Shown here piece by piece: positions 1 through 5,178 of a DNA stretch of 5,360 bases; positions within the stretch are counted from its first letter, which is position 1, and each line of letters begins with the position of its first letter. The notes under the pieces were generated by a model. The model was not told where the DNA came from. It searched no databases and saw only the letters and a list, made by a program, of their open reading frames with translations. The DNA is from an uncultured Gammaproteobacteria bacterium (GTDB lineage Bacteria > Pseudomonadota > Gammaproteobacteria > Coxiellales > Coxiellaceae). A program made the translations under genes and the position numbers. The stretch is taken from the NCBI GenBank assembly GCA_903870185.1, contig CAIQCE010000169.1:1-5360 (forward strand), written 5' to 3'.

Positions 1-84
1 GTTTCATTATTTTAAGGGGCATCGCGGACAGGGACGTTAAGGAGCGCTGAGGACAGGATAGTCCGTCCCCGAAAATAATGAGAC
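1..84. repeat. Foldback palindromic element (MITE/REP-like) upstream of the esterase
   Basis: The two ends form an inverted repeat: bases 1-13 pair with 72-84 over 13 positions, with one G-T wobble at 3/82. After a small internal bulge, GGGG at 16-19 pairs with CCCC at 67-70. The interior carries a direct repeat GGACAGG (26-32 and 51-57), a short hairpin GGAC/GTCC (51-54 with 61-64) and the palindrome AGCGCT (43-48). No coding capacity is visible. The layout suggests a small non-autonomous mobile or REP-like element. The CCGTCCCCG-type end resembles repeats I associate with IS200-like/RAYT transposases, but that is from memory and unchecked. The element may begin before base 1 of the window. 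It ends 42 bp before the esterase start and could influence that promoter. Confidence 0.6.
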
Positions 85-126
85 GACACCAAGCAAGCGA
101 GCAATACAAATAACAAGGACCTTATA

Positions 127-789
127 ATGCCACTCGAATTTTTAACCACCGAACCTACCACCCCCGCTAATGCAGCTATAATTTGGCTTCACGGACTCGG
201 CGCTGATGGTTACGATTTTTATGATATCCCACAACAACTCAATCTTCCCGAATCGATTGCGCTGCGTTTCATATTTCCACATGCGCCTATTCAACCCGTC
301 ACGCTCAACGGCGGCATGCCTATGCGAGCTTGGTATGATCTTTATCACTTAGAACGAGATTCTCGAGAAGATGAAACGGGTTTGCGCGAGGCTCAAAGTT
401 ATATTGAGCATTTAATCGAGACTCAATTGAAGGCTGGAATTCCAGCGCATAGAATTTTCTTAGCAGGATTTTCTCAAGGAGGTGCTTTGGCCCTATTCGC
501 CGGCCTTCGATATCCCGAAAAACTTGGAGGCATCTTAGCTCTATCCACTTACGTACCTCTGGCTAAAAGTTTAGCGTCTGAAGCCAATTCAGCCAATCAA
601 TCAACCCCTATTCTGATGGTGCATGGAGATCAAGATCCGATCTTGCCGATTGAATGGGCTCTAGAATCCCAAGCCTATTTGCTCGAGCTCGGCTATAAAG
701 TGGAATGGCATGAATATCCGATGGGACATCAACTGTGTATGCCGGAGCTTATTGATATTCGGCAATGGCTCGTTAGGCAATTAGCGTGA
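127..789 (+). CDS. Alpha/beta-hydrolase carboxylesterase (phospholipase/carboxylesterase family, EstB-like)
   Basis: A complete 220-aa cytoplasmic serine esterase, the usual length for the family of small carboxylesterases/acyl-protein-thioesterase-like enzymes. Visible landmarks are the oxyanion-loop HGLG at 22-25, the PHAP segment at 51-54 followed by the MRAWYDL region near 66-72, and the nucleophile elbow GFSQG with Ser116. The acid Asp170 lies in HGDQDP, and the catalytic His201 in PMGHQLC. These sit a constant two residues later than the Ser114/Asp168/His199 triad known for Pseudomonas fluorescens carboxylesterase, so the active site appears intact. The family hydrolyses short-chain esters; the physiological substrate cannot be read from the sequence. 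The start is supported by AAGGA at 115-119 with good spacing to the ATG. There is no signal peptide. The gene is convergent with the leftward genes and appears to be a single-gene unit. Confidence 0.93.
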   Translation: MPLEFLTTEPTTPANAAIIWLHGLGADGYDFYDIPQQLNLPESIALRFIFPHAPIQPVTLNGGMPMRAWYDLYHLERDSREDETGLREAQSYIEHLIETQLKAGIPAHRIFLAGFSQGGALALFAGLRYPEKLGGILALSTYVPLAKSLASEANSANQSTPILMVHGDQDPILPIEWALESQAYLLELGYKVEWHEYPMGHQLCMPELIDIRQWLVRQLA

Positions 790-790
790 G

Positions 791-825
791 AAAATCGTAA
801 GGGGATATGTATTACCCCCTTACGA
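791..825 (-). terminator. Stem-loop terminator for the leftward genes, possibly bidirectional
   Basis: A perfect 10-bp stem pairs 795-804 with 816-825 around an 11-nt loop. On the minus strand it is followed by TTTTC (complement of 790-794), which gives a weak rho-independent terminator 8 bp beyond the stop codon of the leftward 833-1804 gene. On the plus strand the stem begins 6 nt after the esterase stop but has no T-run after it. It may still block transcription or protect the esterase mRNA 3' end. It sits exactly in the convergent gap. Confidence 0.65.
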
Positions 826-832
826 ATAGCAC

Positions 833-1804
833 CTAACAACTAAGATGTGGACTTGGAAAACCTGCAGATGTACTTGTTGCTGAATCAACCAACATAGAAA
901 CTGCAGCACTCGCCCTATAAGCAATCAATGCTTGAATGGATGAGGACATTGCAGGGCTGCTAGAAGGACTACAACTAGATGCCGACGCTTCTTCTGGCTC
1001 CTTATCTATTCGAGGACGTTTAGCAGCAGTTTCCCTAATCTCTAACAATAGAAGGGAGGAAGGAGACATTCTTGGCTGAGATAATGGACTGGAAGAAAGT
1101 GAAGCCTCTCTAGATGGTGATGCTTCACTGAAATCATCCCCACTTACATTATCTCTAAATGCTCTAAATGCTGCCCCAACCATTCTTCTTTCTCGAGCAT
1201 TTAAAACCACCTCTGCCTCATCTGCATCTGCACTTGCACTTGCACTTGCGCCTGCACCTGCTGAGATTCGAAGTCCAGCACGTGCTGAAGTTCGTTTAAA
1301 CCCTACAGATGGAGCAGAAGATGCACTAGAAGATTCTGCCATTACAGAGGCAACACCTTTAGCGCCGCTTGTTGCCCTATGAATGGGTCTAACTGACGAG
1401 GCAGAATGCCTGGCTAATGCACTCCAAGCACCAGGAGATTCATGCAAAGCTGCAGAAATATAATTTTCACTCTGAGCCTTTCCCATTTGGGGTGGGTATA
1501 AAATTTCAGCGTCATGCTTGCCTTTTCTTGAAAGCATCGCTTCAACTTGAGCGGGACTCAGCAAACTTAAATCCAGCACTTCTAAATTAGGCAGGCCCCA
1601 AAGACAATACAATACGGCAATATCTGAAGGAATGACCCCTACGATAACTGCAATTTTTTGAAAACCCTTGGGCAAATTATGGTAAAACTCACTTCCCCTA
1701 GCACCATTATGAATAAAGGTTTTAAGACCCTTCCGAGCATTATGTCCAATAATTTTTTCATAAAGGGCCTTAAGAGCTCTTTTAGCTACAATTTCAGTTC
1801 TCAT
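833..1804 (-). CDS. Ser/Ala-rich protein of unknown family with a c-Myc-like nuclear localisation motif; candidate secreted effector
   Basis: I do not recognise this 323-aa protein as any family. Numbering below counts the alternative GTG at 1807 as residue 1. ATG at 1804 is preferred because GAAGG (complement of 1812-1816) lies 7 nt before it but only 4 nt before the GTG. Residues 1-125 look globular, with one leucine-rich-repeat-like stretch (LPNLEVLDLSLL, 72-83). From about 125 on it is Ser/Ala/Pro-rich and probably disordered, with an Ala-Ser/Ala-Asp run at 183-196 encoded by hexanucleotide repeats. AAKRPRID (261-268) closely resembles the c-Myc nuclear localisation signal. Several Ser-Pro pairs (230, 240, 248, 280, 284, 319) surround it and could be host-kinase sites. 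There is no signal peptide or membrane segment. A PmrA-type box lies upstream and a terminator downstream. Such traits fit a Dot/Icm-type effector, but this is inference. That it is a real gene is supported by the long open frame, RBS, promoter box and terminator. Confidence 0.72.
   Translation of the reverse strand: MRTEIVAKRALKALYEKIIGHNARKGLKTFIHNGARGSEFYHNLPKGFQKIAVIVGVIPSDIAVLYCLWGLPNLEVLDLSLLSPAQVEAMLSRKGKHDAEILYPPQMGKAQSENYISAALHESPGAWSALARHSASSVRPIHRATSGAKGVASVMAESSSASSAPSVGFKRTSARAGLRISAGAGASASASADADEAEVVLNARERRMVGAAFRAFRDNVSGDDFSEASPSREASLSSSPLSQPRMSPSSLLLLEIRETAAKRPRIDKEPEEASASSCSPSSSPAMSSSIQALIAYRASAAVSMLVDSATSTSAGFPSPHLSC
1221..1262. repeat. In-frame hexanucleotide tandem repeat (7 imperfect units) inside the Ser/Ala-rich gene
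   Basis: Seven adjacent 6-bp units of the form YYTGCN run from 1221 to 1262 (TCTGCA twice, CTTGCA twice, then CTTGCG, CCTGCA, CCTGCT). On the coding (minus) strand each unit gives Ala plus Ser, Asp or Gly. Because a unit is two codons, gain or loss of units would change protein length without shifting the frame. Confidence 0.8.
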
Positions 1805-1811
1805 CACAATA

Positions 1812-1816
1812 CCTTC
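1812..1816 (-). promoter_or_regulatory. Ribosome binding site that decides the start of the Ser/Ala-rich gene
   Basis: On the minus strand GAAGG lies here. The spacer is 7 nt to ATG at 1804 and only 4 nt to GTG at 1807, so the second codon of the longest frame is the better start. Confidence 0.6.
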
Positions 1817-1854
1817 AAATTTTTTAAAATAGGAAGCCAGCTTAACAAGGGAAT

Positions 1855-1871
1855 ATTAAATTAATCTTAAA
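1855..1871 (-). promoter_or_regulatory. PmrA-type box upstream of the Ser/Ala-rich gene
   Basis: Read on the minus strand the site is TTTAAG-ATTAA-TTTAAT, an exact fit to the enterobacterial PmrA/BasR consensus YTTAAK-N5-YTTAAK and close to the TTAAT-rich PmrA motif described for Legionella and Coxiella. It ends 50 bp before the ATG at 1804, a plausible activator position. A weak -10-like TATTTT (complement of 1826-1831) lies between. The surroundings are very AT-rich, so a chance match is possible. The matching box before the neighbouring gene raises my confidence. Confidence 0.5.
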
Positions 1872-1903
1872 TTTGAATAAAAAATGTACTATTTTGTCTG
1901 GGC

Positions 1904-1937
1904 TGTAGGGTGGCCCCAAGCGGTAGCGCGGGCCAAC
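1904..1937 (+). repeat. REP-like palindrome, copy A (plus orientation)
   Basis: The copy begins TGTAG (GTAG at 1905-1908) and continues into an imperfect palindrome. TGGCCC at 1911-1916 pairs exactly with GGGCCA at 1930-1935 across a loop containing AAGCGGTAGCGC. It shares the GTAG head and the GCGCG-CCAAC tail with the four other copies. A 30-bp spacer separates it from copy B in the same orientation. Confidence 0.75.
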
Positions 1938-1967
1938 ATCTAGCTCTTACAGCGGAACTATCTGAAG

Positions 1968-2000
1968 TGTAGGTTAGCGCCACGTTAGCGCGACCTAACG
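1968..2000 (+). repeat. REP-like palindrome, copy B (plus orientation)
   Basis: The GTAG head at 1969-1972 is followed by GTTAGCGC (1973-1980), which pairs with the GCGCGACCTAAC segment at 1988-1999 with a 2-nt bulge. This gives the classic REP layout of a GTAG tetranucleotide before an imperfect, bulged hairpin. Its sequence is closest to copy D. Confidence 0.8.
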
Positions 2001-2014
2001 TTCAATTACCGGGT

Positions 2015-2047
2015 TGTTGGGCCGCGCATGCATGGCACCCACCTACA
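2015..2047 (-). repeat. REP-like palindrome, copy C (minus orientation), overlapping the stop codon of the SGNH gene
   Basis: On the minus strand the copy reads TGTAG, then GTGGGTGCC, a GCATGC-containing loop, and GCGCGGCCCAACA. It faces copies A and B. The TAG of its GTAG head (complement of 2043-2045) is the stop codon of the leftward SGNH gene, and the T and G before it lie in that gene's last Met codon. With copy E it forms a subtype marked by a GCATGCGCG loop. It may also act as a 3' stem-loop on the SGNH mRNA, though no T-run follows. Confidence 0.78.
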
Positions 2048-3476
2048 TCATGATTCTTGCTTTTAGCACTTTGCGAGCTTCTGTCTTCTTAGGATACTCA
2101 CCAACATGCTTACCAGATGCTGCAAACAATCCTAAATTCACCGCAAAAGCTAAACGCGAAGAATTATTCACACCCGAACTTCGAAGCCATGTTTTCGTCA
2201 GTTTTTGAATTTCCTCTTCAGTCGGTGCCATTGGTGAAGCTAACAATGACTTTACAAACTCTACTGTTTCTCTTCTACCACGCTCACCGTGTGTTCTAAA
2301 TAAACCAAATCGGCCAGAAGTGAGATATTGATAAGCCGCTGTTAGCGCCAACCTTAATCCCTCATTTGCAGCAGCCATATTGATATTATCTTGAGTATAA
2401 ACACTCCTAAACATAGGCATAGCCAATAAAAAAGCAGGAGCACTCGAAATCGAAGCCAAGTCCACGACGCCATCTATCTCCTCTTCATCAATTACTAGTT
2501 TACCTATACCGGCGGCGGCAGCTCCGGCTCCGACTCCAGCTCCAGCAGCGGAAGCTTCTTCAGCAACTGGGCGACTCTGGAATATAGCGAAGATTTTTGC
2601 CAACCTGTCAGTTGAAACTTCGCTATAAACGATATCCCTAATTTCACCAGGAGCTACTGGCCGCCAGTATGAGACAGCAGAACTACAAGCTATAACACCT
2701 TCTTTGGTATGAACAACGAGCTTAGCATTACTCTTAACAGCAGCATCTAGAACTGCTGCAATCTTTTCCCCGCCTGAAGCACTCGGCTCAATCTGAGAAA
2801 CATATTGAGTGCTATCAAAAGGATTTAGGGATGCATTGATATCGGCAATAACCACATTACCCCATGTTTTCTCGCTGGTTCGGATAATATCGGTGTAAAT
2901 ATCTCCCATGAGCTGGTGAATAACAGCCATAGGATCTATAACTCCACCTGTGGGACTCATCGCTTGCCCAATCAAGCCCATTCCCTCATATACACGATAT
3001 GTGTTTTGATCAACCGAAGGATAATATTGAGTCATCAAAATAATTCTGGCTTTTGGATTCGCTCTACGGATTTGAGTCACAATCTCTCGATATTCCCTCT
3101 TCATCTTTTCTATGACTTTAGGGAACTCTGCTTTAATAAAACGAGCCATAGGTGTTCGCATGGGAATCGCGCCCAAAAACTCTCTAAAATTATTTCCACC
3201 CACACTCACCACAACAGCATCGGCTCTTTTAATATCGGCATCTGCGGCGACAAGGGGTTTGAAATGGGTATGTGGATATATAGAACCCCTTACGGCTTTA
3301 TCTTTGTAAGCCCCATTCAGCACATCTGTCGTCGTAAATCCATCATTTGCATAATCATGCACTACATATTCAACACCCAATTTCGTACTGAGTTGTGCGA
3401 CCACGGATTGCTCTCTCGGCACCCAAACTTTATTATCGATAGTAGAATCACCGATTACGACTACGTGCTTTGGCAT
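2043..3476 (-). CDS. SGNH/GDSL-type hydrolase domain protein with unidentified C-terminal domain; candidate effector
   Basis: This 477-aa protein has at least two parts. Residues 4-245 are an SGNH/GDSL hydrolase fold: block I VIGDST with nucleophile Ser11, block II near Asn44-Gly46 (YANDGF), and block III SVGGNN with oxyanion Asn95. The block V region is IEPSASGG (229-236) in place of the usual DxxHP, so Glu230 stands where the catalytic His is expected. Related proteins I recall also carry IEPS, which suggests a subfamily trait rather than decay. Residues 304-325 are an Ala/Gly linker encoded partly by hexamer repeats. Residues 326-477 form a mostly helical domain containing GRFGLFRTHGERGRR (388-402) that I cannot identify with confidence. 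There is no signal peptide, since block I starts at residue 8. A GGGA ribosome site (complement of 3486-3489) and a perfect PmrA-type box lie upstream. The substrate is unknown; SGNH enzymes act on esters, lipids or acylated glycans. Co-regulation with the next gene downstream is likely. Confidence 0.85.
   Translation of the reverse strand: MPKHVVVIGDSTIDNKVWVPREQSVVAQLSTKLGVEYVVHDYANDGFTTTDVLNGAYKDKAVRGSIYPHTHFKPLVAADADIKRADAVVVSVGGNNFREFLGAIPMRTPMARFIKAEFPKVIEKMKREYREIVTQIRRANPKARIILMTQYYPSVDQNTYRVYEGMGLIGQAMSPTGGVIDPMAVIHQLMGDIYTDIIRTSEKTWGNVVIADINASLNPFDSTQYVSQIEPSASGGEKIAAVLDAAVKSNAKLVVHTKEGVIACSSAVSYWRPVAPGEIRDIVYSEVSTDRLAKIFAIFQSRPVAEEASAAGAGVGAGAAAAGIGKLVIDEEEIDGVVDLASISSAPAFLLAMPMFRSVYTQDNINMAAANEGLRLALTAAYQYLTSGRFGLFRTHGERGRRETVEFVKSLLASPMAPTEEEIQKLTKTWLRSSGVNNSSRLAFAVNLGLFAASGKHVGEYPKKTEARKVLKARIMM
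2521..2544. repeat. Hexanucleotide repeat encoding the Ala/Gly linker of the SGNH gene
   Basis: Four imperfect 6-bp units (GCTCCG twice, ACTCCA, GCTCCA) run in frame and continue as GCN-rich sequence on both sides (about 2510-2550). On the coding strand they give Gly-Ala and Gly-Val pairs at the boundary between the hydrolase domain and the C-terminal domain. It resembles the hexamer run in the neighbouring Ser/Ala-rich gene in unit length and frame. Confidence 0.6.
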
Positions 3477-3535
3477 TGTTTTTCCCGTTATTTAAAAATA
3501 GTAAAATGGCATTTTGGACAGCCTAGCAGGGTTTT

Positions 3536-3552
3536 ATTAAGGTAAAATTAAG
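3536..3552 (-). promoter_or_regulatory. PmrA-type box upstream of the SGNH gene
   Basis: Read on the minus strand the site is CTTAAT-TTTAC-CTTAAT: two identical half sites with 11-bp periodicity, an exact YTTAAK-N5-YTTAAK match. It ends 59 bp before the ATG at 3476. Between box and start there are -10-like candidates (CAAAAT about 18 bp after the box, TATTTT about 35 bp after it), neither strong. PmrA is known to activate icm/dot and effector genes in Legionella and Coxiella; that it does so here is inference. Confidence 0.6.
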
Positions 3553-3579
3553 AGATAAAGCGATATGAATATGTTGATT

Positions 3580-3613
3580 CGTTAGGCCGCGCTTCGCTTG
3601 GCGCTAACCTACA
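3580..3613 (-). repeat. REP-like palindrome, copy D (minus orientation)
   Basis: On the minus strand the copy reads TGTAG, then GTTAGCGCC, a short AAGCGA loop, and AGCGCGGCCTAACG. GTTAGCGC pairs with the GCGC-CTAAC arm around a 2-nt bulge, as in copy B. It lies 9 bp from copy E in the same orientation, making a head-to-tail pair between the membrane-protein gene and the SGNH promoter. Confidence 0.8.
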
Positions 3614-3622
3614 TATTATATG

Positions 3623-3661
3623 CGTTGGGTCGCGCATGCATGATGTTGGCACCAACCTACA
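3623..3661 (-). repeat. REP-like palindrome, copy E (minus orientation), overlapping the stop codon of the membrane-protein gene
   Basis: On the minus strand the copy reads TGTAG, then GTTGGTGCCAAC, a GCATGCGCG-containing loop, and GACCCAACG. It is the longest copy and contains an inner palindrome TTGGTGCCAA. The TAG of its GTAG head (complement of 3657-3659) is the stop codon of the leftward membrane-protein gene, as copy C does for the SGNH gene. Both stop-overlapping copies belong to the GCATGC-loop subtype. Confidence 0.78.
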
Positions 3662-4505
3662 TCCTAACCAAAATCTGGCTCAATAATTCCTTATCAATTC
3701 CATTTGGGTGAGAATTCTTTAAAGTTTCTAAATACAAAGAAGCCTTCACCACCACATTTAAAACTGAAAAAAGGAAAATCAGAGGGAAAAATAATACTGC
3801 CAAACAGCACACCGAAATCATCACCAGAAAAGGTGTAGAAGGCACGAAAGCAAACATGAAACTAGCCACCATCATGAGAGGGAAAAGAGCCAAGAACAAA
3901 AAACCAAATACACTAAACATCTTGCGCCAATTACCTTTGAAACTTTGATAACTTTTCTTCAAAGCAGCAAGAGGAGACAAATCATCTATAATAATTAAAG
4001 GCAAAACAAAATAAGAAACCACTGACCAACTACAATTAATCAGGCCAACCACTAAATTTCGAAACAAGCCATTCGATCTTTCAGCTAAATTCAAGAGCAA
4101 CCCAACACTCCCCGTCAATAAAGACCACCCAAATATTCTCATTATTTTGGTAGACGCGATGCCAAGCCCCTTAATGATAGAACAAGGCTCTTGTTTTAAA
4201 CGACTAATAACACAAATCAGGAGTGCTGAATTAAAAAACAATGCGATAAAATTCAACAGGAAATACATCATAACGAATTGAGCTGCCACATAGACCAAAG
4301 GAGAGGAAGATAGCTCACCGCCACTCAACTCCTGAACGGATATTTCAAATAATGCAAAACTAATCAAGCCTCCCACGACAGTGACTGAAACTAAACCGAA
4401 AAAGGGAATTATCATCAATGATTTATTTTTAAAAATAAATTGGAGGCAATTTCTCATAAATTTCCAACTCTGCACCAGGCTCCAGGTTTTCAAATTGGGT
4501 CGCAT
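3657..4505 (-). CDS. Six-helix inner-membrane protein, DUF6159-like
   Basis: A 282-aa integral membrane protein with about six hydrophobic segments, near residues 31-53, 70-100, 122-140, 150-174, 196-220 and 225-248, and a short hydrophilic C-terminus. The opening (SWSLVQSWKFM-like aromatic amphipathic helix, then FKNKSLMIIPFFG) and the VLPLIIIDDLSPLAALKKSYQSFKGNW region (segments around 167-193) match my memory of the DUF6159 family, whose function is unknown. The ATG lies 1 bp after the murU stop codon and is served by GAGGTG within the murU 3' end (complement of 4516-4521), so the gene is translated with murU. A role near cell-wall recycling or envelope transport is suggested only by this coupling. 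Its stop codon TAG lies in the head of REP-like copy E, so the last residue or two may have been changed by that element. Confidence 0.82.
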   Translation of the reverse strand: MRPNLKTWSLVQSWKFMRNCLQFIFKNKSLMIIPFFGLVSVTVVGGLISFALFEISVQELSGGELSSSPLVYVAAQFVMMYFLLNFIALFFNSALLICVISRLKQEPCSIIKGLGIASTKIMRIFGWSLLTGSVGLLLNLAERSNGLFRNLVVGLINCSWSVVSYFVLPLIIIDDLSPLAALKKSYQSFKGNWRKMFSVFGFLFLALFPLMMVASFMFAFVPSTPFLVMISVCCLAVLFFPLIFLFSVLNVVVKASLYLETLKNSHPNGIDKELLSQILVRM

Positions 4506-4506
4506 T

Positions 4507-5178
4507 CTATTTTTTCACCTCTAAAAATTTTTCTAATTCTTCAAGCTCTTTAAGCGTTCCTAAATTAAACCAAGGGCCTCGATAATGCTCCCCTGTGATT
4601 AAATTCCGCTCAGCGGATTCATGCAACATGGGCCCTAACTTAAAACATCCAGGCTTGCTGTTTTTAAATATCTGAGGATTGATAACGGCTATATTCGCAT
4701 AGGTTAATTTCGGAGCTAGAGAAGTAACAAAACCATTCTTTAATCCAAAATCACCCTCAGGGTGAAAGAGAGGATTATCTACCAAAATCAAATGCGCATC
4801 ACCCTCTAACCGTTGAGGCAGCGCTTGCAATGGAAGCTCACTCCACACATCCCCACTTAAAAGAATAAAGGGCTCCTCATCCAGTAAATTCTGTTCCAGC
4901 GCTTGAAAAATCCCACCCCCTGTTTCAAGAGGGCTTGGTTTCTCAACAGAATATTGAATCTTTAAACCATAATGCTGCCCATCCCCCAGTGCTTCTAAAA
5001 TTTGCTCTGAGAGGTAACTGATATTGATAACGACTTCACGAATTCCAATGGAAACTAAACGGTGAAGTTGATATTCGATTAATCGATGCTCACCCACTTT
5101 CAACAAAGGTTTTGGCGTATGATCGGTTAAGGGCCGCATGCGCTCTCCTCGACCCGCCGCTAAAATCATCGCCTTCAT
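4507..5178 (-). CDS. murU: N-acetylmuramate alpha-1-phosphate uridylyltransferase MurU
   Basis: A complete 223-aa nucleotidyltransferase, the normal MurU length. It transfers UMP from UTP to MurNAc alpha-1-phosphate, giving UDP-MurNAc in the cytoplasmic peptidoglycan-recycling route. Landmarks are the N-terminal nucleotide-binding signature LAAGRGERMRPLT (6-18), KPLL at 23-26, the SPLETGGGI loop (82-90), SGD with metal-binding Asp110, and the C-terminal WFNLGT segment (203-208). Many relatives have Asp at the position of Asn205 in a W-x-D-x-GT motif; I do not know whether Asn is common in this group. The start overlaps the amgK stop as ATGA, and the downstream membrane-protein gene begins 1 bp after its TAG, so translation is coupled on both sides. 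The amgK pairing makes MurU a better call than other sugar-1-phosphate nucleotidyltransferases. Confidence 0.92.
   Translation of the reverse strand: MKAMILAAGRGERMRPLTDHTPKPLLKVGEHRLIEYQLHRLVSIGIREVVINISYLSEQILEALGDGQHYGLKIQYSVEKPSPLETGGGIFQALEQNLLDEEPFILLSGDVWSELPLQALPQRLEGDAHLILVDNPLFHPEGDFGLKNGFVTSLAPKLTYANIAVINPQIFKNSKPGCFKLGPMLHESAERNLITGEHYRGPWFNLGTLKELEELEKFLEVKK

Noticed and set aside
85..126. Promoter for the esterase
   Set aside because: I could not find a convincing -35/-10 pair in this short stretch. The promoter may lie in or before the foldback element.
1805..1807. GTG at 1807 as start of the Ser/Ala-rich gene
   Set aside because: It adds one codon only, and its 4-nt spacing to GAAGG is worse than the 7 nt for ATG at 1804.
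1658..1864. Plus-strand 68-codon frame opposite the start of the Ser/Ala-rich gene
   Set aside because: It is mostly antisense to a longer frame with RBS, promoter box and terminator. Its composition looks like a shadow and it has no good ribosome site.
1904..2047. Repeat cluster as a possible CRISPR array
   Set aside because: Only three copies, in mixed orientation, with unequal spacing (30 bp and 14 bp) and diverged sequence. The GTAG-headed hairpin layout fits REP elements better.
2014..2299. Short plus-strand frames over the 3' end of the SGNH gene
   Set aside because: They start in a REP-like repeat or within the opposite gene and show no supporting signal.
2780..2800. SGNH gene as a decayed enzyme because the DxxH histidine is missing
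   Set aside because: The frame is long and intact, blocks I-III are preserved, and the IEPS form of block V seems to occur in related proteins. A subfamily variant is more likely than a pseudogene.
2916..3545. Plus-strand open frame of 209 codons antisense to the SGNH gene
   Set aside because: It lies opposite a gene with clear SGNH motifs, has a His/Ile/Asn/Ser-heavy composition typical of a shadow frame, shows no ribosome site I can support, and has no recognisable domain.
3580..3661. REP-like hairpins as intrinsic terminators of the membrane-protein operon
   Set aside because: The stems are strong but no T-run follows on the minus strand. An effect on mRNA stability or rho-dependent ending is possible but not shown by the sequence.
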